This document shows, piece after piece, positions 39,606 to 47,984 of a stretch of 64,000 nt of DNA. Source of the stretch: Mesorhizobium onobrychidis. GTDB taxonomy: Bacteria; Pseudomonadota; Alphaproteobacteria; Rhizobiales; Rhizobiaceae. The DNA is taken from contig NZ_CP062229.1 of NCBI RefSeq assembly GCF_024707545.1, positions 3,143,501 through 3,207,500 on the forward strand. The letters are read 5' to 3'. The notes beneath the pieces were generated by a model. The model was not told where the DNA came from. It was given only the letters and a program-made list of their open reading frames with translations, and did not search any database. The position numbers and the translations under genes are program-made. Every line of letters starts with the position of its first letter. Position 1 is the first letter of the stretch.

Positions 39606-39905
39606 CTATAAGCAATGCACGTCCGCGATTGACGACGGCCTGTACTTCTCGACCAGCCTGACCTTGTCGAGGTCGACCGTCACCAGCGGCCCCATGTCGA
39701 CTGTCACCTTGCCGCCTTCGTCGTCTATGCGCGTGATTTCGCCGGTAAGCTCGATCTGCTGGCCGTGCTTTACCTTTGTGGAATCGCGGATCGAATGCGG
39801 GAAGTTGTAAGAGGGGATTGATACGCTAACGCGGTCCTCTGTGACCCGTCTGCGGACGGTGGCCGTGATCGCCACCACATCACCAATCCCAATGCCCCGC
39901 GCCAT
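39606..39905 (-). CDS. Hypothetical protein, beta-rich
   Basis: A 99-residue protein, MARGIGIGDVVAITATVRRR onward. Alternating hydrophobic pattern (VVAITATVRR, RVSVSIPSY, GQQIELTGEITRIDDEGGKV, VDMGPLVTVDLDKVRLV) suggests a small beta-barrel such as an SH3- or OB-like fold, of the sort seen in phage or plasmid accessory proteins. No cysteines until the end. It lies in the accessory island without neighbours on its strand. Function unknown. Confidence 0.55.
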   Translation of the reverse strand: MARGIGIGDVVAITATVRRRVTEDRVSVSIPSYNFPHSIRDSTKVKHGQQIELTGEITRIDDEGGKVTVDMGPLVTVDLDKVRLVEKYRPSSIADVHCL

Positions 39906-40187
39906 TCCATGAGTCTGGAGCGGCCAGCGCCTCAGTCAAGTGGTAGCTAATATAGGTGACCGCTTCATCCGATCGATGGACGAAGCCCATCAAGGGCCGG
40001 TGCTAATTTGATGCATGTCGCGACCTTACTTACCCCCGAGCCACCTTGCTATCGCTATCCTCGCGATCAGCGTCGGCTATGCCGAAGCTACTAGGCGCCG
40101 TCACCAGCATCGCCCCCGCAACAGGCGGACATCGGAACGAAGGGCGGATTCGCGAATTCTACTGCTAGATAATTGGAATCGTCGCCC

Positions 40188-40382
40188 ATGAGGCTCGCGA
40201 CCCTCCACCTTGAAACTGCGAGATACGGCGACGTTTATCGCGCCGCAAGGCTCGCGCTGCTGAGGCAGCAAATGATCCGGCACATCAAGCGCACTGACGC
40301 CTCGGCTCAAAAAGTCGAGCAAGCGCTGGCTAGGTTGGCCGAAGCAAACGCACCCATGGACCGGCTCGCGCTGCATCAGTAG
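40188..40382 (+). CDS. Small hypothetical protein
   Basis: A 64-residue basic helical protein, MRLATLHLETARYGDVYRAA then RLALLRQQMIRHIKRTDASA. A possible leucine-rich coiled coil covers the C-terminal half (QKVEQALARLAEANAPMDRL). No strong ribosome-binding site. A good intrinsic terminator follows 27 bases after the stop, which supports it being a transcribed gene. Confidence 0.45.
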   Translation: MRLATLHLETARYGDVYRAARLALLRQQMIRHIKRTDASAQKVEQALARLAEANAPMDRLALHQ

Positions 40383-40408
40383 GGCCACGCTCATGCACGC
40401 CTCCGGAA

Positions 40409-40438
40409 GCCCGCTGCCTCCCGATGGCGGGCCTTTTA
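40409..40438 (+). terminator. Intrinsic terminator
   Basis: Stem GCCCGC (40409-40414) / GCGGGC (40427-40432), loop TGCCTCCCGATG, then CTTTT. It separates the two small genes at 40188 and 40500. Confidence 0.75.
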
Positions 40439-40499
40439 ACGGGCGCTATAGGAACAAGATAGCGGGGATCCGGTTTCAGGAGGATGGAGGAAACTGGAT

Positions 40500-40667
40500 A
40501 TGCAAAACAAAATCAAAGAGCCACCACCGAGGCCCGACCCGAAGAAGAAGACACCTGTTCGTCGCCCCGACAAGGAAGCATCGCCAGAGCCTGAACATGT
40601 CGATCCGCCACCGCGAGATGTGCGAGAGGCACCGGCGCCAAATCCAAACGGCGATAAGAATTCCTAA
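40500..40667 (+). CDS. Proline-rich micro-protein
   Basis: A 55-residue hydrophilic protein, MQNKIKEPPPRPDPKKKTPV then RRPDKEASPEPEHVDPPPRD, ending in NGDKNS. About a quarter of the residues are proline; no fold is expected. A strong ribosome-binding site (AGGAGGATGGAGGAA) sits upstream and a terminator-like stem follows, so expression is likely. Function unknown. Confidence 0.55.
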   Translation: MQNKIKEPPPRPDPKKKTPVRRPDKEASPEPEHVDPPPRDVREAPAPNPNGDKNS

Positions 40668-40686
40668 CCGCCGGTACGCGACGGGG

Positions 40687-40720
40687 GCCCGTTGCCTCAC
40701 GGTGGCGGGCTTCATCGTTT
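40687..40720 (+). terminator. Terminator-like hairpin
   Basis: Stem GCCCG (40687-40691) / CGGGC (40706-40710) with loop TTGCCTCACGGTGG, near-copy of the terminator at 40409, followed by TTCATCGTTT. It ends the micro-protein transcript. Confidence 0.6.
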
Positions 40721-40800
40721 GTGAACGTTAGGAACGGAGTTAGGAACTGTAAGTCTGCAACTTGCAAAGCGCAATGAAATCAATTTGATAGAGCATCATC

Positions 40801-40889
40801 TGGCGGAGGGAGTGGGATTCGAATCGACTAAGCGTCTTTGGGGGTGCGCGCTCCTGCTTTAGGCGTCTGCCATAAACCACCACCTCGCC
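40801..40889 (-). pseudogene. Decayed tRNA-Leu-like sequence
   Basis: Read on the minus strand, an 89-base stretch starts GGCGAGGTGGTGG, contains a Leu-type D arm (ATGGCAGACGC), a long variable region, a T loop TTCGAAT and an encoded CCA end. Five of seven acceptor pairs form and the T stem has mismatches (GTCGA against CCCAC). No standard anticodon loop can be drawn. Either a tRNA relic left by element integration or a strongly mutated tRNA. Confidence 0.55.
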
Positions 40890-41025
40890 CCGCCGAGCAC
40901 CGCGCGCCACCCCGCGATGGACAGCCTTCAGCATGGGATAGTCTTCTTGAGGGTCGCTCGATCATTCAGGTTGGAAACGGCCCGGCCGGTTCCAACCGGC
41001 ACAGCGGCCCCAGCCATCGGTCACC

Positions 41026-41199
41026 TTACACCCGGTGCCGGCTCTCAACCGCATCCAGCTTTTCCTGCAAGTGCCCATTCAGCACGATCATTTCCTTCAG
41101 TGCCTTCACCGCATCGCCCTTGTGCTGGGTGATGAACCTATCGGCGATGGACTGAAGGGCGGCCTCCTGGCGGCTGTCCAGCGTCACGATGTGGTCCAT
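41026..41199 (-). CDS. Small hypothetical helical protein
   Basis: A 57-residue protein, MDHIVTLDSRQEAALQSIAD then RFITQHKGDAVKALKEMIVL. It begins with a beta strand followed by two helices, the shape of small ribbon-helix-helix-type proteins. The remaining residues NGHLQEKLDAVESRHRV are helical. No adjacent toxin. It is divergent from the gene pair starting at 41335. The AT-rich leader (41200-41270) contains GAACAAAACGGGAACAAAAA. Function unknown. Confidence 0.55.
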   Translation of the reverse strand: MDHIVTLDSRQEAALQSIADRFITQHKGDAVKALKEMIVLNGHLQEKLDAVESRHRV

Positions 41200-41334
41200 G
41201 GCGATGCTCCGATCGTTTCTGTTCAAATTGAACAAAACGGGAACAAAAATGTCAAGTGTGAATTGACTCCGTGAGGAATACCTTCCTATTTGTCGGTAGG
41301 TGGGGCGGTTGCTCACAAATTCAGGAGAGCCGCG

Positions 41335-41595
41335 ATGGGCAGACGGAAAAGCCGGTTTGACAGGCTGTCGGCGAGGCATGCGGAGGCGATCATCAGGGAC
41401 GCTCTCAGCCTGCGCAAGACGGTGCTTTCGTCGCAACTGCATCTGAAGGCGCATGGCGAGCTGTTTTGGCAGCTTTGCGGGCTTGTCGAAAAATTGCATG
41501 AGGTGATGGGCAGCGTAGCGGAGAAGGAGCCCGATTTCCGGGTGCCGGATCTTGGCCTGCTTCCGCTTCCCGAGGACTACCTGACTCGGAAATGA
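41335..41595 (+). CDS. Hypothetical protein, first of a coupled pair
   Basis: An 86-residue basic helical protein, MGRRKSRFDRLSARHAEAII then RDALSLRKTVLSSQLHLKAH. C-terminal PEKEP-like acidic part is followed by LGLLPLPEDYL. No known motif. Preceded by GGAGAG. Only 3 bases separate it from the zinc-ribbon gene, so both are likely produced together. Confidence 0.6.
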   Translation: MGRRKSRFDRLSARHAEAIIRDALSLRKTVLSSQLHLKAHGELFWQLCGLVEKLHEVMGSVAEKEPDFRVPDLGLLPLPEDYLTRK

Positions 41596-41598
41596 GCC

Positions 41599-41859
41599 AT
41601 GGCCGGGCCGATGGACAGCGTTGGACGTGCCGCGAAGGCCAACATGCTGCTGATCGTGGAGTGCGGTCACTGCTACCATGTCGGCCGCTTCCGGGCCAAC
41701 GACGTGGCCAAGGTGGTGGGCTGGAACAAGCCGCTGGAGACCATCCGGTTCAAGTGCAAGCGGTGCAGCCGAACGGACGCGACGGTGAAGACCCAGTTTA
41801 TCGACCAGGACCATCCGCCGAAGGGCTACATCTGGGTGCTGCAGAAGTTCAAGCTTTAG
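41599..41859 (+). CDS. Small zinc-ribbon-like protein
   Basis: An 86-residue protein with two cysteine pairs arranged as a ribbon: VECGHCYHVGRF (about 21-32) and FKCKRCSRTD (about 52-61). Between them lie strands and VAKVVGWNKPLETI. It should bind one zinc ion. Probably nucleic-acid or protein contact. It ends convergent with, and overlapping by four bases, the SRAP gene. Confidence 0.6.
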   Translation: MAGPMDSVGRAAKANMLLIVECGHCYHVGRFRANDVAKVVGWNKPLETIRFKCKRCSRTDATVKTQFIDQDHPPKGYIWVLQKFKL

Positions 41860-42569
41860 AACAGCGAACCCTGTACCGGCGCCTGTGGCGCCTGCGGCGG
41901 AAACTTGATCTGTGTGGCCGGCTTCTCGACGATCACCAGCGCGTCGTCCGCTGCCGTGCGCTGCAGGTGCCTGGCCTCCGACCACGGCGCGGTCAGCCAG
42001 GTCTCGGTTTCCTCCTGCGTGGTCAGGATCACCGGCATGGCCTTCTCGTGGATCGGCGCGATCAGGGCGTTCGGCTTGGTGGTCAGAAAACCGTAGAGCT
42101 CGAACTCGCGGGGGCCGTCCTTGACCTTGCGCACGCCTTGCCAGCGCGTCCATAGGCCGGCGAAGAAGAACAGCGGCCGCTCCTCGCTCAGCGCGAACCA
42201 GTAGTTTTTCTGGATACCGGTATCCGGGTCCTTGTCGCCGGGCGTCGGGCTCGGCTCGGCGAAGCTGGTGAGCGGCACCACGCAGCGGTTTTCGACACCG
42301 AGATATTGCTGCCAATGGCCGTATTGCGGGTTGCGGATGTTGGTGGTGCCGTAGTCGGCCTTGCCCTTCACCCGCTCAATCGGCGTCGGCATGCCCCACA
42401 GCAGATTGGCCAGCTCGCGCTCACCGTCCGGCGCGTTGCGCACCACCGGGCCGGGCTGGTTGGGGTAGATGTCGATGGAGGGCTCGAGATTGCCGAGGAT
42501 ATCGCGCAAGGCCCGGGTCCACTGGCGGATCGCTTCCTGGCTGGTGGTGATGTTGTAGAGGTTGCACAT
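41856..42569 (-). CDS. SRAP domain protein (YedK/HMCES type)
   Basis: A 237-residue DNA-protein crosslink shield. The start MCNLYN exposes the catalytic Cys2 after Met removal; other active-site residues are visible in CVVPLTSFAEPSP (Glu) and LIAPIHEKAMPVIL (His). The protein bonds to abasic sites in single-stranded DNA and protects them during replication. Longer than E. coli YedK by about 15 residues at the C-terminus (PPQAPQAPVQGSLF). Start chosen at the invariant MCN; the upstream frame is noise. Confidence 0.93.
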   Translation of the reverse strand: MCNLYNITTSQEAIRQWTRALRDILGNLEPSIDIYPNQPGPVVRNAPDGERELANLLWGMPTPIERVKGKADYGTTNIRNPQYGHWQQYLGVENRCVVPLTSFAEPSPTPGDKDPDTGIQKNYWFALSEERPLFFFAGLWTRWQGVRKVKDGPREFELYGFLTTKPNALIAPIHEKAMPVILTTQEETETWLTAPWSEARHLQRTAADDALVIVEKPATQIKFPPQAPQAPVQGSLF

Positions 42570-42840
42570 GTCGAGCCCTCGGGGATGTTCAGGCATCTTG
42601 TGGGAAAGGGCAGGCAATTTCCAGCGCTGTCGCTCGGCTGCTGACACGCTACCCCAGCCACCACCACAGCGCGCGATCACCGCCGCCACCCCGGCGATCG
42701 ACCGTGCCAGACGGATATTCCCGTGCGCAGCGGCGAATCGCGGGCTCCGCTTACGCAACGGACGCCGATTGTGCGCGTTCTACCCATTAGGAGGAGCATG
42801 GCGACGGCTGGTCTCATGCGCTCACAATCGGAGGCAAACC

Positions 42841-43278
42841 ATGATGTCTAAGTTCAAAGAAGCCCTTGAGCGCGGGAAGGAAGCCCGTGAGCAAGAGGGG
42901 AAGGACCGCAATGAGAAGGCCGAGGGGGTGGACTTCGGCGCGCAAGCCAGGGCCTGGCTAAACGACGTCGTGGTTGCGTCGTTGGAAGCGGCCAAGGCTG
43001 ACGTGGCGGGCGAGGTGACTGTCGAGATGGACACCACGCCACGCCGCCAAGCCAAAGCATCAACTCCATCTATTCGGTTCAAAGTCTACCGGAAGCGAGG
43101 CATGGAGAAGGAGGAAGTCGGAAGGACGTTCACGGTCAACGTTCAGCTGAGTGGGCAAGTGTCAGTCTCTTCGCCCGGGATGGTGGCAAGAGAAGTGGGA
43201 AACATAGGGGATAGGACTGACGAGCGGTTCTCTACCTTGCTAGCGGAACTGATCGAGGACGCAGCGAAGGGCACTTGA
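42841..43278 (+). CDS. Hypothetical protein
   Basis: A 145-residue protein. The N-terminal 30 residues are a charged helix (EALERGKEAREQEGKDRNEK). Then VDFGAQARAWLNDVVVASLE and a beta-rich half with TPSIRFKVYRKRG and TFTVNVQLSGQVSVSSPGMV. Soluble. GGAGG precedes at 9 to 13 bases. No function recognised. It precedes minC with 166 bp between. Confidence 0.55.
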   Translation: MMSKFKEALERGKEAREQEGKDRNEKAEGVDFGAQARAWLNDVVVASLEAAKADVAGEVTVEMDTTPRRQAKASTPSIRFKVYRKRGMEKEEVGRTFTVNVQLSGQVSVSSPGMVAREVGNIGDRTDERFSTLLAELIEDAAKGT

Positions 43279-43385
43279 CCAGCAAGGTGTCGAGGAAAGG
43301 GCTGGCGATTTCCAGCGCCGTCCGGCTGCTGACACGGTCGGGCCTGTCAGTAAATGGCTTTCTTGATGTCGCGAACACCCCGCCA

Positions 43386-43401
43386 TTAACCTTTCGTTAA
43401 C
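43386..43401 (+). promoter_or_regulatory. CtrA-binding site upstream of minC
   Basis: TTAA-CCTTTCG-TTAAC matches the full CtrA recognition sequence (TTAA-N7-TTAAC) 44 bases before the minC start. CtrA is the alphaproteobacterial cell-cycle regulator, and control of min genes by CtrA has been described in Sinorhizobium. Site seen; regulation inferred. Confidence 0.7.
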
Positions 43402-43444
43402 CATGGCTGGCTAGCGTTTACCTATCAGTAAGGAATCGCTGTCC

Positions 43445-44206
43445 GTGACCTTCGCCGCCCCCGTCGAGACCAAATCCATTCGCTTTCGCGCCCGCTCCTT
43501 TGTCGCCTTCACGCTCACCCCGGAGGCGCCGCTTTCGGAGTGGCTGGAGAGCCTCGATCGCTGGATCGGCAATTCTCCGGGCTACTTTGCCGGCCGGCCG
43601 GTGGTGCTTAACCTCAACACATTAAAGCCTGAGGTCGGCCAGATCGAAACGCTGGTCGCCGAGCTTGGCCTGCGCGGCATCCGCATCTACGCCATCGAGC
43701 TCGACGGCAGCACGGCGCTTGAGCCCAATCTGCCGCCCGTGCTGATCGGCGCCAAGGAGGCCACCGCCGGGCTGCTCATGCAGGCCGACAGCAAGGGCAG
43801 GCCGGAAGAGGCGGGCAGGGCGGAAGAAGGCAGAGCGGAACCGGGCAAGCAGCCAGAAGACAGGCAGCCGGACGCGCCGGCGACGCTGATGGTCAAGACG
43901 CCGATCCGCTCGGGCCAGTCGGTCTTCTACGCGCATGGCGATGTCATCGTGCTGGGCTCCGTCGCCTCCGGTTCCGAGATCGTCGCCGCCGGCTCCATCC
44001 ACGTTTACGGCACGCTGCGCGGGCGGGCGTCGGCCGGTGTGCTCGGCCATTCGGCGGCGCGCATCTTCTGCCGCAAGAACGAGGCCGAGCTGCTGTCGGT
44101 CGACGGCTGGTATTGCACCGCCGAGGAGATGGAGCCGTCCTTGCGCGGAAAAGCGGTCCAGGCGTTTCTCGAAAAGGACACGCTGCGCATCGCGCCGTTC
44201 AGCTAA
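43445..44206 (+). CDS. minC: Septum-site-determining protein MinC
   Basis: A 253-residue inhibitor of FtsZ polymerisation. N-terminal domain (about 1-110) with IRFRARSFVAFTLTPEAPLS. A Glu/Gly-rich linker (EEAGRAEEGRAEPGKQPEDR) leads to the C-terminal beta-helix (about 150-245) with GDVIVLGSVASGSEIVAAGS and VYGTLRGRASAG, plus ARIFCRKNEAELLSVDGWYC. It acts at the poles with MinD. Starts at GTG. First gene of minCDE; a CtrA box lies just upstream. Confidence 0.95.
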   Translation: MTFAAPVETKSIRFRARSFVAFTLTPEAPLSEWLESLDRWIGNSPGYFAGRPVVLNLNTLKPEVGQIETLVAELGLRGIRIYAIELDGSTALEPNLPPVLIGAKEATAGLLMQADSKGRPEEAGRAEEGRAEPGKQPEDRQPDAPATLMVKTPIRSGQSVFYAHGDVIVLGSVASGSEIVAAGSIHVYGTLRGRASAGVLGHSAARIFCRKNEAELLSVDGWYCTAEEMEPSLRGKAVQAFLEKDTLRIAPFS

Positions 44207-44303
44207 CGCACGGCGGTTTTGGGATATCGAAATGAAACAATAACTTAAGCGCATTGCATAAATCAGACGCTTAACAATACCAACAACAATAATGGAGGCA
44301 TAT

Positions 44304-45119
44304 ATGGGCAAGGTAGTGGTGGTCACCTCCGGCAAGGGGGGCGTCGGCAAGACGACCTCGACGGCCGCCCTTGGCGCCGCGGTCGCAAGAACCGGCAAGA
44401 AGGTGGCCCTGGTCGACTTCGATGTCGGCTTAAGGAATCTCGATCTGATCATGGGCGCCGAACGGCGGGTGGTGTTTGACCTGGTCAACGTCATCCAGGG
44501 AACGGCCAAGCTTTCGCAGGCGCTGATCCGCGACAAGCGGGTCGAGACGCTGTTCCTGCTGCCGGCCTCGCAGACGCGCGACAAGGATGCGCTGACCGAG
44601 GAGGGCGTCGGCGAGGTGATCGACAAGCTGCGCTCGGTGTTCGACTACGTCTTCTGCGACAGTCCGGCCGGCATCGAGCGCGGCGCGCAGCTCGCCATGC
44701 GCTTTGCCGACGAGGCGGTCATCGTCACCAATCCCGAAGTCAGCTCGGTGCGCGATTCCGATCGCATCATCGGCCTGCTCGATGCGAGAACTGTGAAGGC
44801 CGAGCGCGGCGAGCAGATCGCCAAGCACGTGCTGGTCACGCGCTATGATGCGGCGCGCGCGGCACGCGGCGAAATGCTCTCGATCGACGACGTTCTGGAG
44901 ATCCTGTCGACGCCGCTTTTGGGGATCATTCCCGAGAGCCAGGACGTGCTCAAGGCCTCCAACCTCGGCTCGCCGGTGACGCTCAGCGATCCCACCAATT
45001 CCGCCGCCCGCGCCTATATCGAGGCGGCCAAACGGCTCGAGGGCGAGGAACTGCCGGTCGTCGTGCCGTTCGAGCGCAAGGGCTTTCTCGACCGGCTTTT
45101 TGGAAGGAGGGCAGCATGA
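44304..45119 (+). CDS. minD: Septum-site-determining ATPase MinD
   Basis: A 271-residue ParA-type ATPase. The deviant Walker A KGGVGKTT (about 11-18) is intact, followed by [20 protein letters not shown]. The C-terminal amphipathic membrane-targeting helix is seen as [11 protein letters not shown]. It recruits MinC to the membrane and oscillates with MinE. The start [13 protein letters not shown] is preferred over a start four codons upstream. Its stop overlaps the minE start by four bases. Confidence 0.97.
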   Translation: MGKVVVVTSGKGGVGKTTSTAALGAAVARTGKKVALVDFDVGLRNLDLIMGAERRVVFDLVNVIQGTAKLSQALIRDKRVETLFLLPASQTRDKDALTEEGVGEVIDKLRSVFDYVFCDSPAGIERGAQLAMRFADEAVIVTNPEVSSVRDSDRIIGLLDARTVKAERGEQIAKHVLVTRYDAARAARGEMLSIDDVLEILSTPLLGIIPESQDVLKASNLGSPVTLSDPTNSAARAYIEAAKRLEGEELPVVVPFERKGFLDRLFGRRAA

Positions 45120-45388
45120 GCCTGTTAGACCTCTTCAAGCGGCGCGGCAGCGCGCCGGTGGCGCGCGAGCGGCTGCAGGTGCTGCTCGCCTATGAGCGCC
45201 GCAACCGCAGCCAGCCCGATCTCGTCTCGGTGCTGCGCGAGGAGATCATGGCCGTCATCGCCAGACATGTGCAGATCGACCAGGACTATCTGCAGGTCTC
45301 GATGGATCGCGGCGAGACGATGTCGACGCTGGAAATCGACATCCAGATCCCCAACAAGAGCGCAAGGCCGCTGGCGATGTCGGCCTGA
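45116..45388 (+). CDS. minE: Cell-division topological specificity factor MinE
   Basis: A 90-residue protein of standard length. N-terminal anti-MinCD region: [20 protein letters not shown] then LLAYERR. C-terminal topological domain: [20 protein letters not shown] then a closing beta strand ([11 protein letters not shown]). It releases MinD from the membrane by triggering ATP hydrolysis. Overlaps minD by four bases (ATGA), so co-translated. Confidence 0.96.
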   Translation: MSLLDLFKRRGSAPVARERLQVLLAYERRNRSQPDLVSVLREEIMAVIARHVQIDQDYLQVSMDRGETMSTLEIDIQIPNKSARPLAMSA

Positions 45389-45429
45389 GCTCGCAAGGGC
45401 CGGGTTTCTCGCCCCCCGCCGCGATCCTT

Positions 45430-45471
45430 CGCGCCCCCTTTTGGCCGGCCAGAGGGGGGCGCTGTCCCGCC
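45430..45471 (+). repeat. Truncated intergenic repeat after minE
   Basis: Only the second half of the main element remains: GCGCCCCCTTTTGGCCGGCC then AGAGGGGGGCGCTGTCCCGCC. The ATCTCCCCC hairpin has been lost or replaced by CTTTTGG. Confidence 0.75.
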
Positions 45472-45538
45472 TGCGTATCCAAGAATATCGCCTGAGCTGC
45501 AGCCACTGTCAGAGGCTTGCCCACCCGCCCAACCACCA

Positions 45539-46279
45539 CTACCCCAGCCACCACAAAACCCCGCCCAGCACCGCCACCAGCCCCGCGATCGACAGCCCGA
45601 GCATGATGTAGGATCCCTTGATGACGTCGCGGATCACCTTCTTGACGCTTGAGCGGTCATTGAGGTTCGGGAACGGCTCCTGCGGTTCCGCCACGCCGAG
45701 AAAGCGGCACAACGGCCCCCAGCCTTCGGTCACCGTGAACACCAGAAGCTTTTCCGGCGGAACGGCTGCCTTCACCTCCTCGGTGTAGGCGTTGTAGCGC
45801 GCGATCGCCCGCTCGCGGTCGTCCATCACGCCGGCCAGTACACGGCCCCAGATCAGCTTGCGCGACATGTCGCCGAATTTTCGGCCGAACGGCGTCAGCC
45901 ACTCCAAAACCTTGAACTGCCAGAGATTCTCGGTGAAGTAGATCGTGTCGATCGTGCTGTCGTACCAGCCTTCGGCGCCGCGCGGGTGGAGCGTCAGCAG
46001 CACCTTGGCGTCAGGGTATTCGGCCAGCAGCTCCCGCCACACGCAGCAGCCGGGATTGTCGACCGTCGCCGTGTAGTTGGCAAACACCCGGTCCCAGTCG
46101 TGCGGCGTGCCGGGCTTGCTGTTCGCTACCTTGCGCCAGAAGTCGAGGTGGCCCTTGTTGGCCTTGTTGAGGATCACTTCCTGCATGTGATAGCAGGGAA
46201 GGCCGAGCCTGTTCAGCGCGGCAAAGGTCGACCATGTGCCCGTGCGTCCGAACCCCGCGCCGATTACCTTGAGCGCCAT
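45539..46279 (-). CDS. Sulfotransferase-family protein with C-terminal membrane helix
   Basis: A 246-residue protein with the P-loop sulfotransferase opening MALKVIGAGFGRTGTWSTFA (5'-phosphosulfate loop GRTGT) and the LTLHPRGAEGWYDSTIDTIY segment (3'-phosphate binding). It belongs to the large Sulfotransfer_4 group. A single hydrophobic helix at the end (YIMLGLSIAGLVAVLGGVLW) would anchor it to the membrane. The acceptor is unknown; in rhizobia sulphated surface sugars or Nod factors are possible. Start chosen where GGGGGA precedes by six to nine bases. Confidence 0.85.
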   Translation of the reverse strand: MALKVIGAGFGRTGTWSTFAALNRLGLPCYHMQEVILNKANKGHLDFWRKVANSKPGTPHDWDRVFANYTATVDNPGCCVWRELLAEYPDAKVLLTLHPRGAEGWYDSTIDTIYFTENLWQFKVLEWLTPFGRKFGDMSRKLIWGRVLAGVMDDRERAIARYNAYTEEVKAAVPPEKLLVFTVTEGWGPLCRFLGVAEPQEPFPNLNDRSSVKKVIRDVIKGSYIMLGLSIAGLVAVLGGVLWWLG

Positions 46280-46581
46280 GTGATCCCCCATTCTCCCTGG
46301 ACTGATATTCTTGTTTTATCGCAGTCCGTAGCGCCCACGTTGCGCCCGGAGCGCCCGGCACGCAACAAATTTCCATCGTGCCTTCCCGCACTAGATCAGC
46401 CCTTTTGAATGGAACAGCACCAGCCAGAAAGGTCTCAACCATAGGATGCATTAAGCATGCGCACACTTCTGATCCATGTGCCACTTGCGCAACCATTGAA
46501 AGGGTGAAAACGTTGGTCTGGGGTAAATGGGCAAGGGTGGTCGTCGCGGCTGTAGAAGCTCCGGGACGGCCTTGAAAAGCG

Positions 46582-46773
46582 ATGAATTTTCCACAGTTCC
46601 TGGTGGGGATGGCCACCGCGTCATTCGTCGTGGCGCTCTCGACTTTTTTGGCAACGGGTTCGATCTGGAAGGCGCTGGGCTGGACGGTTCTTACCTTGAT
46701 CGTTTCGCAGGTCGGATATTTTGTGTTCGTCATCCGGCTGATCTATGGAACCGGGCGAAAGACACACAGGTAA
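46582..46773 (+). CDS. ExoX-like exopolysaccharide-repressor family protein, second copy
   Basis: A 63-residue inner-membrane protein, MNFPQFLVGMATASFVVALS then TFLATGSIWKALGW and TVLTLIVSQVGYFVFVIRLI. Same arrangement as 28327-28572 but the C-terminal tail is shorter and basic (GTGRKTHR). The leader again has TCCGGGACGGC followed by CTTGA before the start. Similarity outside the coding region shows the two loci descend from one duplicated segment. Role in polysaccharide control is inferred from the family. Confidence 0.65.
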   Translation: MNFPQFLVGMATASFVVALSTFLATGSIWKALGWTVLTLIVSQVGYFVFVIRLIYGTGRKTHR

Positions 46774-47117
46774 TCCGCGACCCGCGAGTACTGGAGCATT
46801 GAGACGGTTTGCGGTTTCGAGATCCAGGTCAGGCCCAGCACCAATATCAACATGCCTAGACCATAATGTTTATCAGATAGACAGCTTGGTCTAAGCCGTT
46901 TGAAAGCGGACATGTTCGGTTCTTGGAATGTGCATTGGACGTTCCGTTACTTTAGTCAACCAATATATATTTCCGGATACATATGCCTGGGATTGGGCAG
47001 CGCGGAAGCCTGCCTGCGGCTTCTGCAATCCGCCGTCGAGACGGGGCGGGTTGAAGCTGCCGATCTCCCCCACAAGGGGGAGATCAGCGCGTCATCCGCT
47101 CAGCTCCGTCGCTCTGC
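46774..47117. other. Intergenic stretch with ExoX-locus element and a short repeat
   Basis: It holds a block at about 46912-46975 (GGAATGTGCATTGGACGTTCC, CAACCAATATATAT) matching 28693-28757, and a short palindrome CGATCTCCCCC/GGGGGAGATC at 47062-47084 belonging to the main repeat family. No gene recognised. Confidence 0.6.
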
Positions 47118-47984
47118 TCACTCCGCCGCCAGCTTGTCCTGCGTCTTGGTGTCGAAATCGCTGGCGTCGTGGCGCTCGTGCAGCTGCATCGCGGGCTCGC
47201 CGAAGGCGCGGTTGACCATGCGCCCGCGCTGCACCGCCGGCCGCGCGTCGATCGCGTCTGCCCAGCGCTGCACGTGTCTGTACTCCGTGACCGACAGGAA
47301 CTCGCCGGCGTCGTTGTACATGCGCCCCTTGGCCAGCCCGCCATACCAGGGCCACACGGCGATATCGGCAATCGTGTAGGCGTCGCCGCCGAGATATTCG
47401 CTTTCAGCGAGGCGCCGGTCGAGCACGTCCATCTGGCGCTTGGTCTCCATGGCGAAGCGGTCGATGGCATATTCGATCTTTTCCGGCGCATAGGTATAGA
47501 AATGGCCGAAGCCGCCGCCGAGATAGGGCGCCGAGCCCATCTGCCAGAACAGCCACGACAGGGTTTCTGCGCGCGCCGGCTGCTCGGTCGGCAGGAATTC
47601 GCCGAATTTTTCGGCCAGATGCACCAGGATCGAGCCGGATTCGAAGACGCGGATCGGCTTTGGCCCGCTGCGGTCCATCAGCGCCGGGATCTTGGAGTTG
47701 GGGTTGACCTCGACAAAGCCGCTGCCGAACTGGTCGCCGTCGTTGATCCTGATCAGCCAGGCGTCATATTCGGCGCCTTTGTGGCCGAGCGCCAAGAGCT
47801 CCTCCAGCATGATCGTCACCTTGACGCCGTTCGGTGTCGCCTGCGAGTAAAGCTGCAGCGGATGCTTGCCGACCGGCAACTCCTTGTCATGCGTCGGGCC
47901 CGCGATCGGCCGGTTGATGCTGGCGAAGGCGCCGCCATTTTCCTTGTTCCAGGTCCATACTTTCGGCGGTGTGTATTGGTTCAT
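47118..47984 (-). CDS. yghU: Glutathione S-transferase, YghU type
   Basis: A 288-residue protein with the Nu-class layout: an N-terminal extension (MNQYTPPKVWTWNKENGGAF; INRPIAGPTHDKELPVGKHP), a thioredoxin domain (LQLYSQATPNGVKVTIMLEE, then NPNSKIPALMD and FESGSILVHLAEKF with the glutathione-binding Glu-Ser) and a C-terminal helical domain (AYTIADIAVWPWYGGLAKGR). These enzymes bind two glutathiones and act as disulfide-bond reductases or peroxidases. Full length. Preceded by a divergent repeat region. Confidence 0.93.
   Translation of the reverse strand: MNQYTPPKVWTWNKENGGAFASINRPIAGPTHDKELPVGKHPLQLYSQATPNGVKVTIMLEELLALGHKGAEYDAWLIRINDGDQFGSGFVEVNPNSKIPALMDRSGPKPIRVFESGSILVHLAEKFGEFLPTEQPARAETLSWLFWQMGSAPYLGGGFGHFYTYAPEKIEYAIDRFAMETKRQMDVLDRRLAESEYLGGDAYTIADIAVWPWYGGLAKGRMYNDAGEFLSVTEYRHVQRWADAIDARPAVQRGRMVNRAFGEPAMQLHERHDASDFDTKTQDKLAAE

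Noticed and set aside
41200..42315. N-terminal extension of the 41026-41199 protein
   Set aside because: Antisense to three supported genes; only the last 57 codons look coding.
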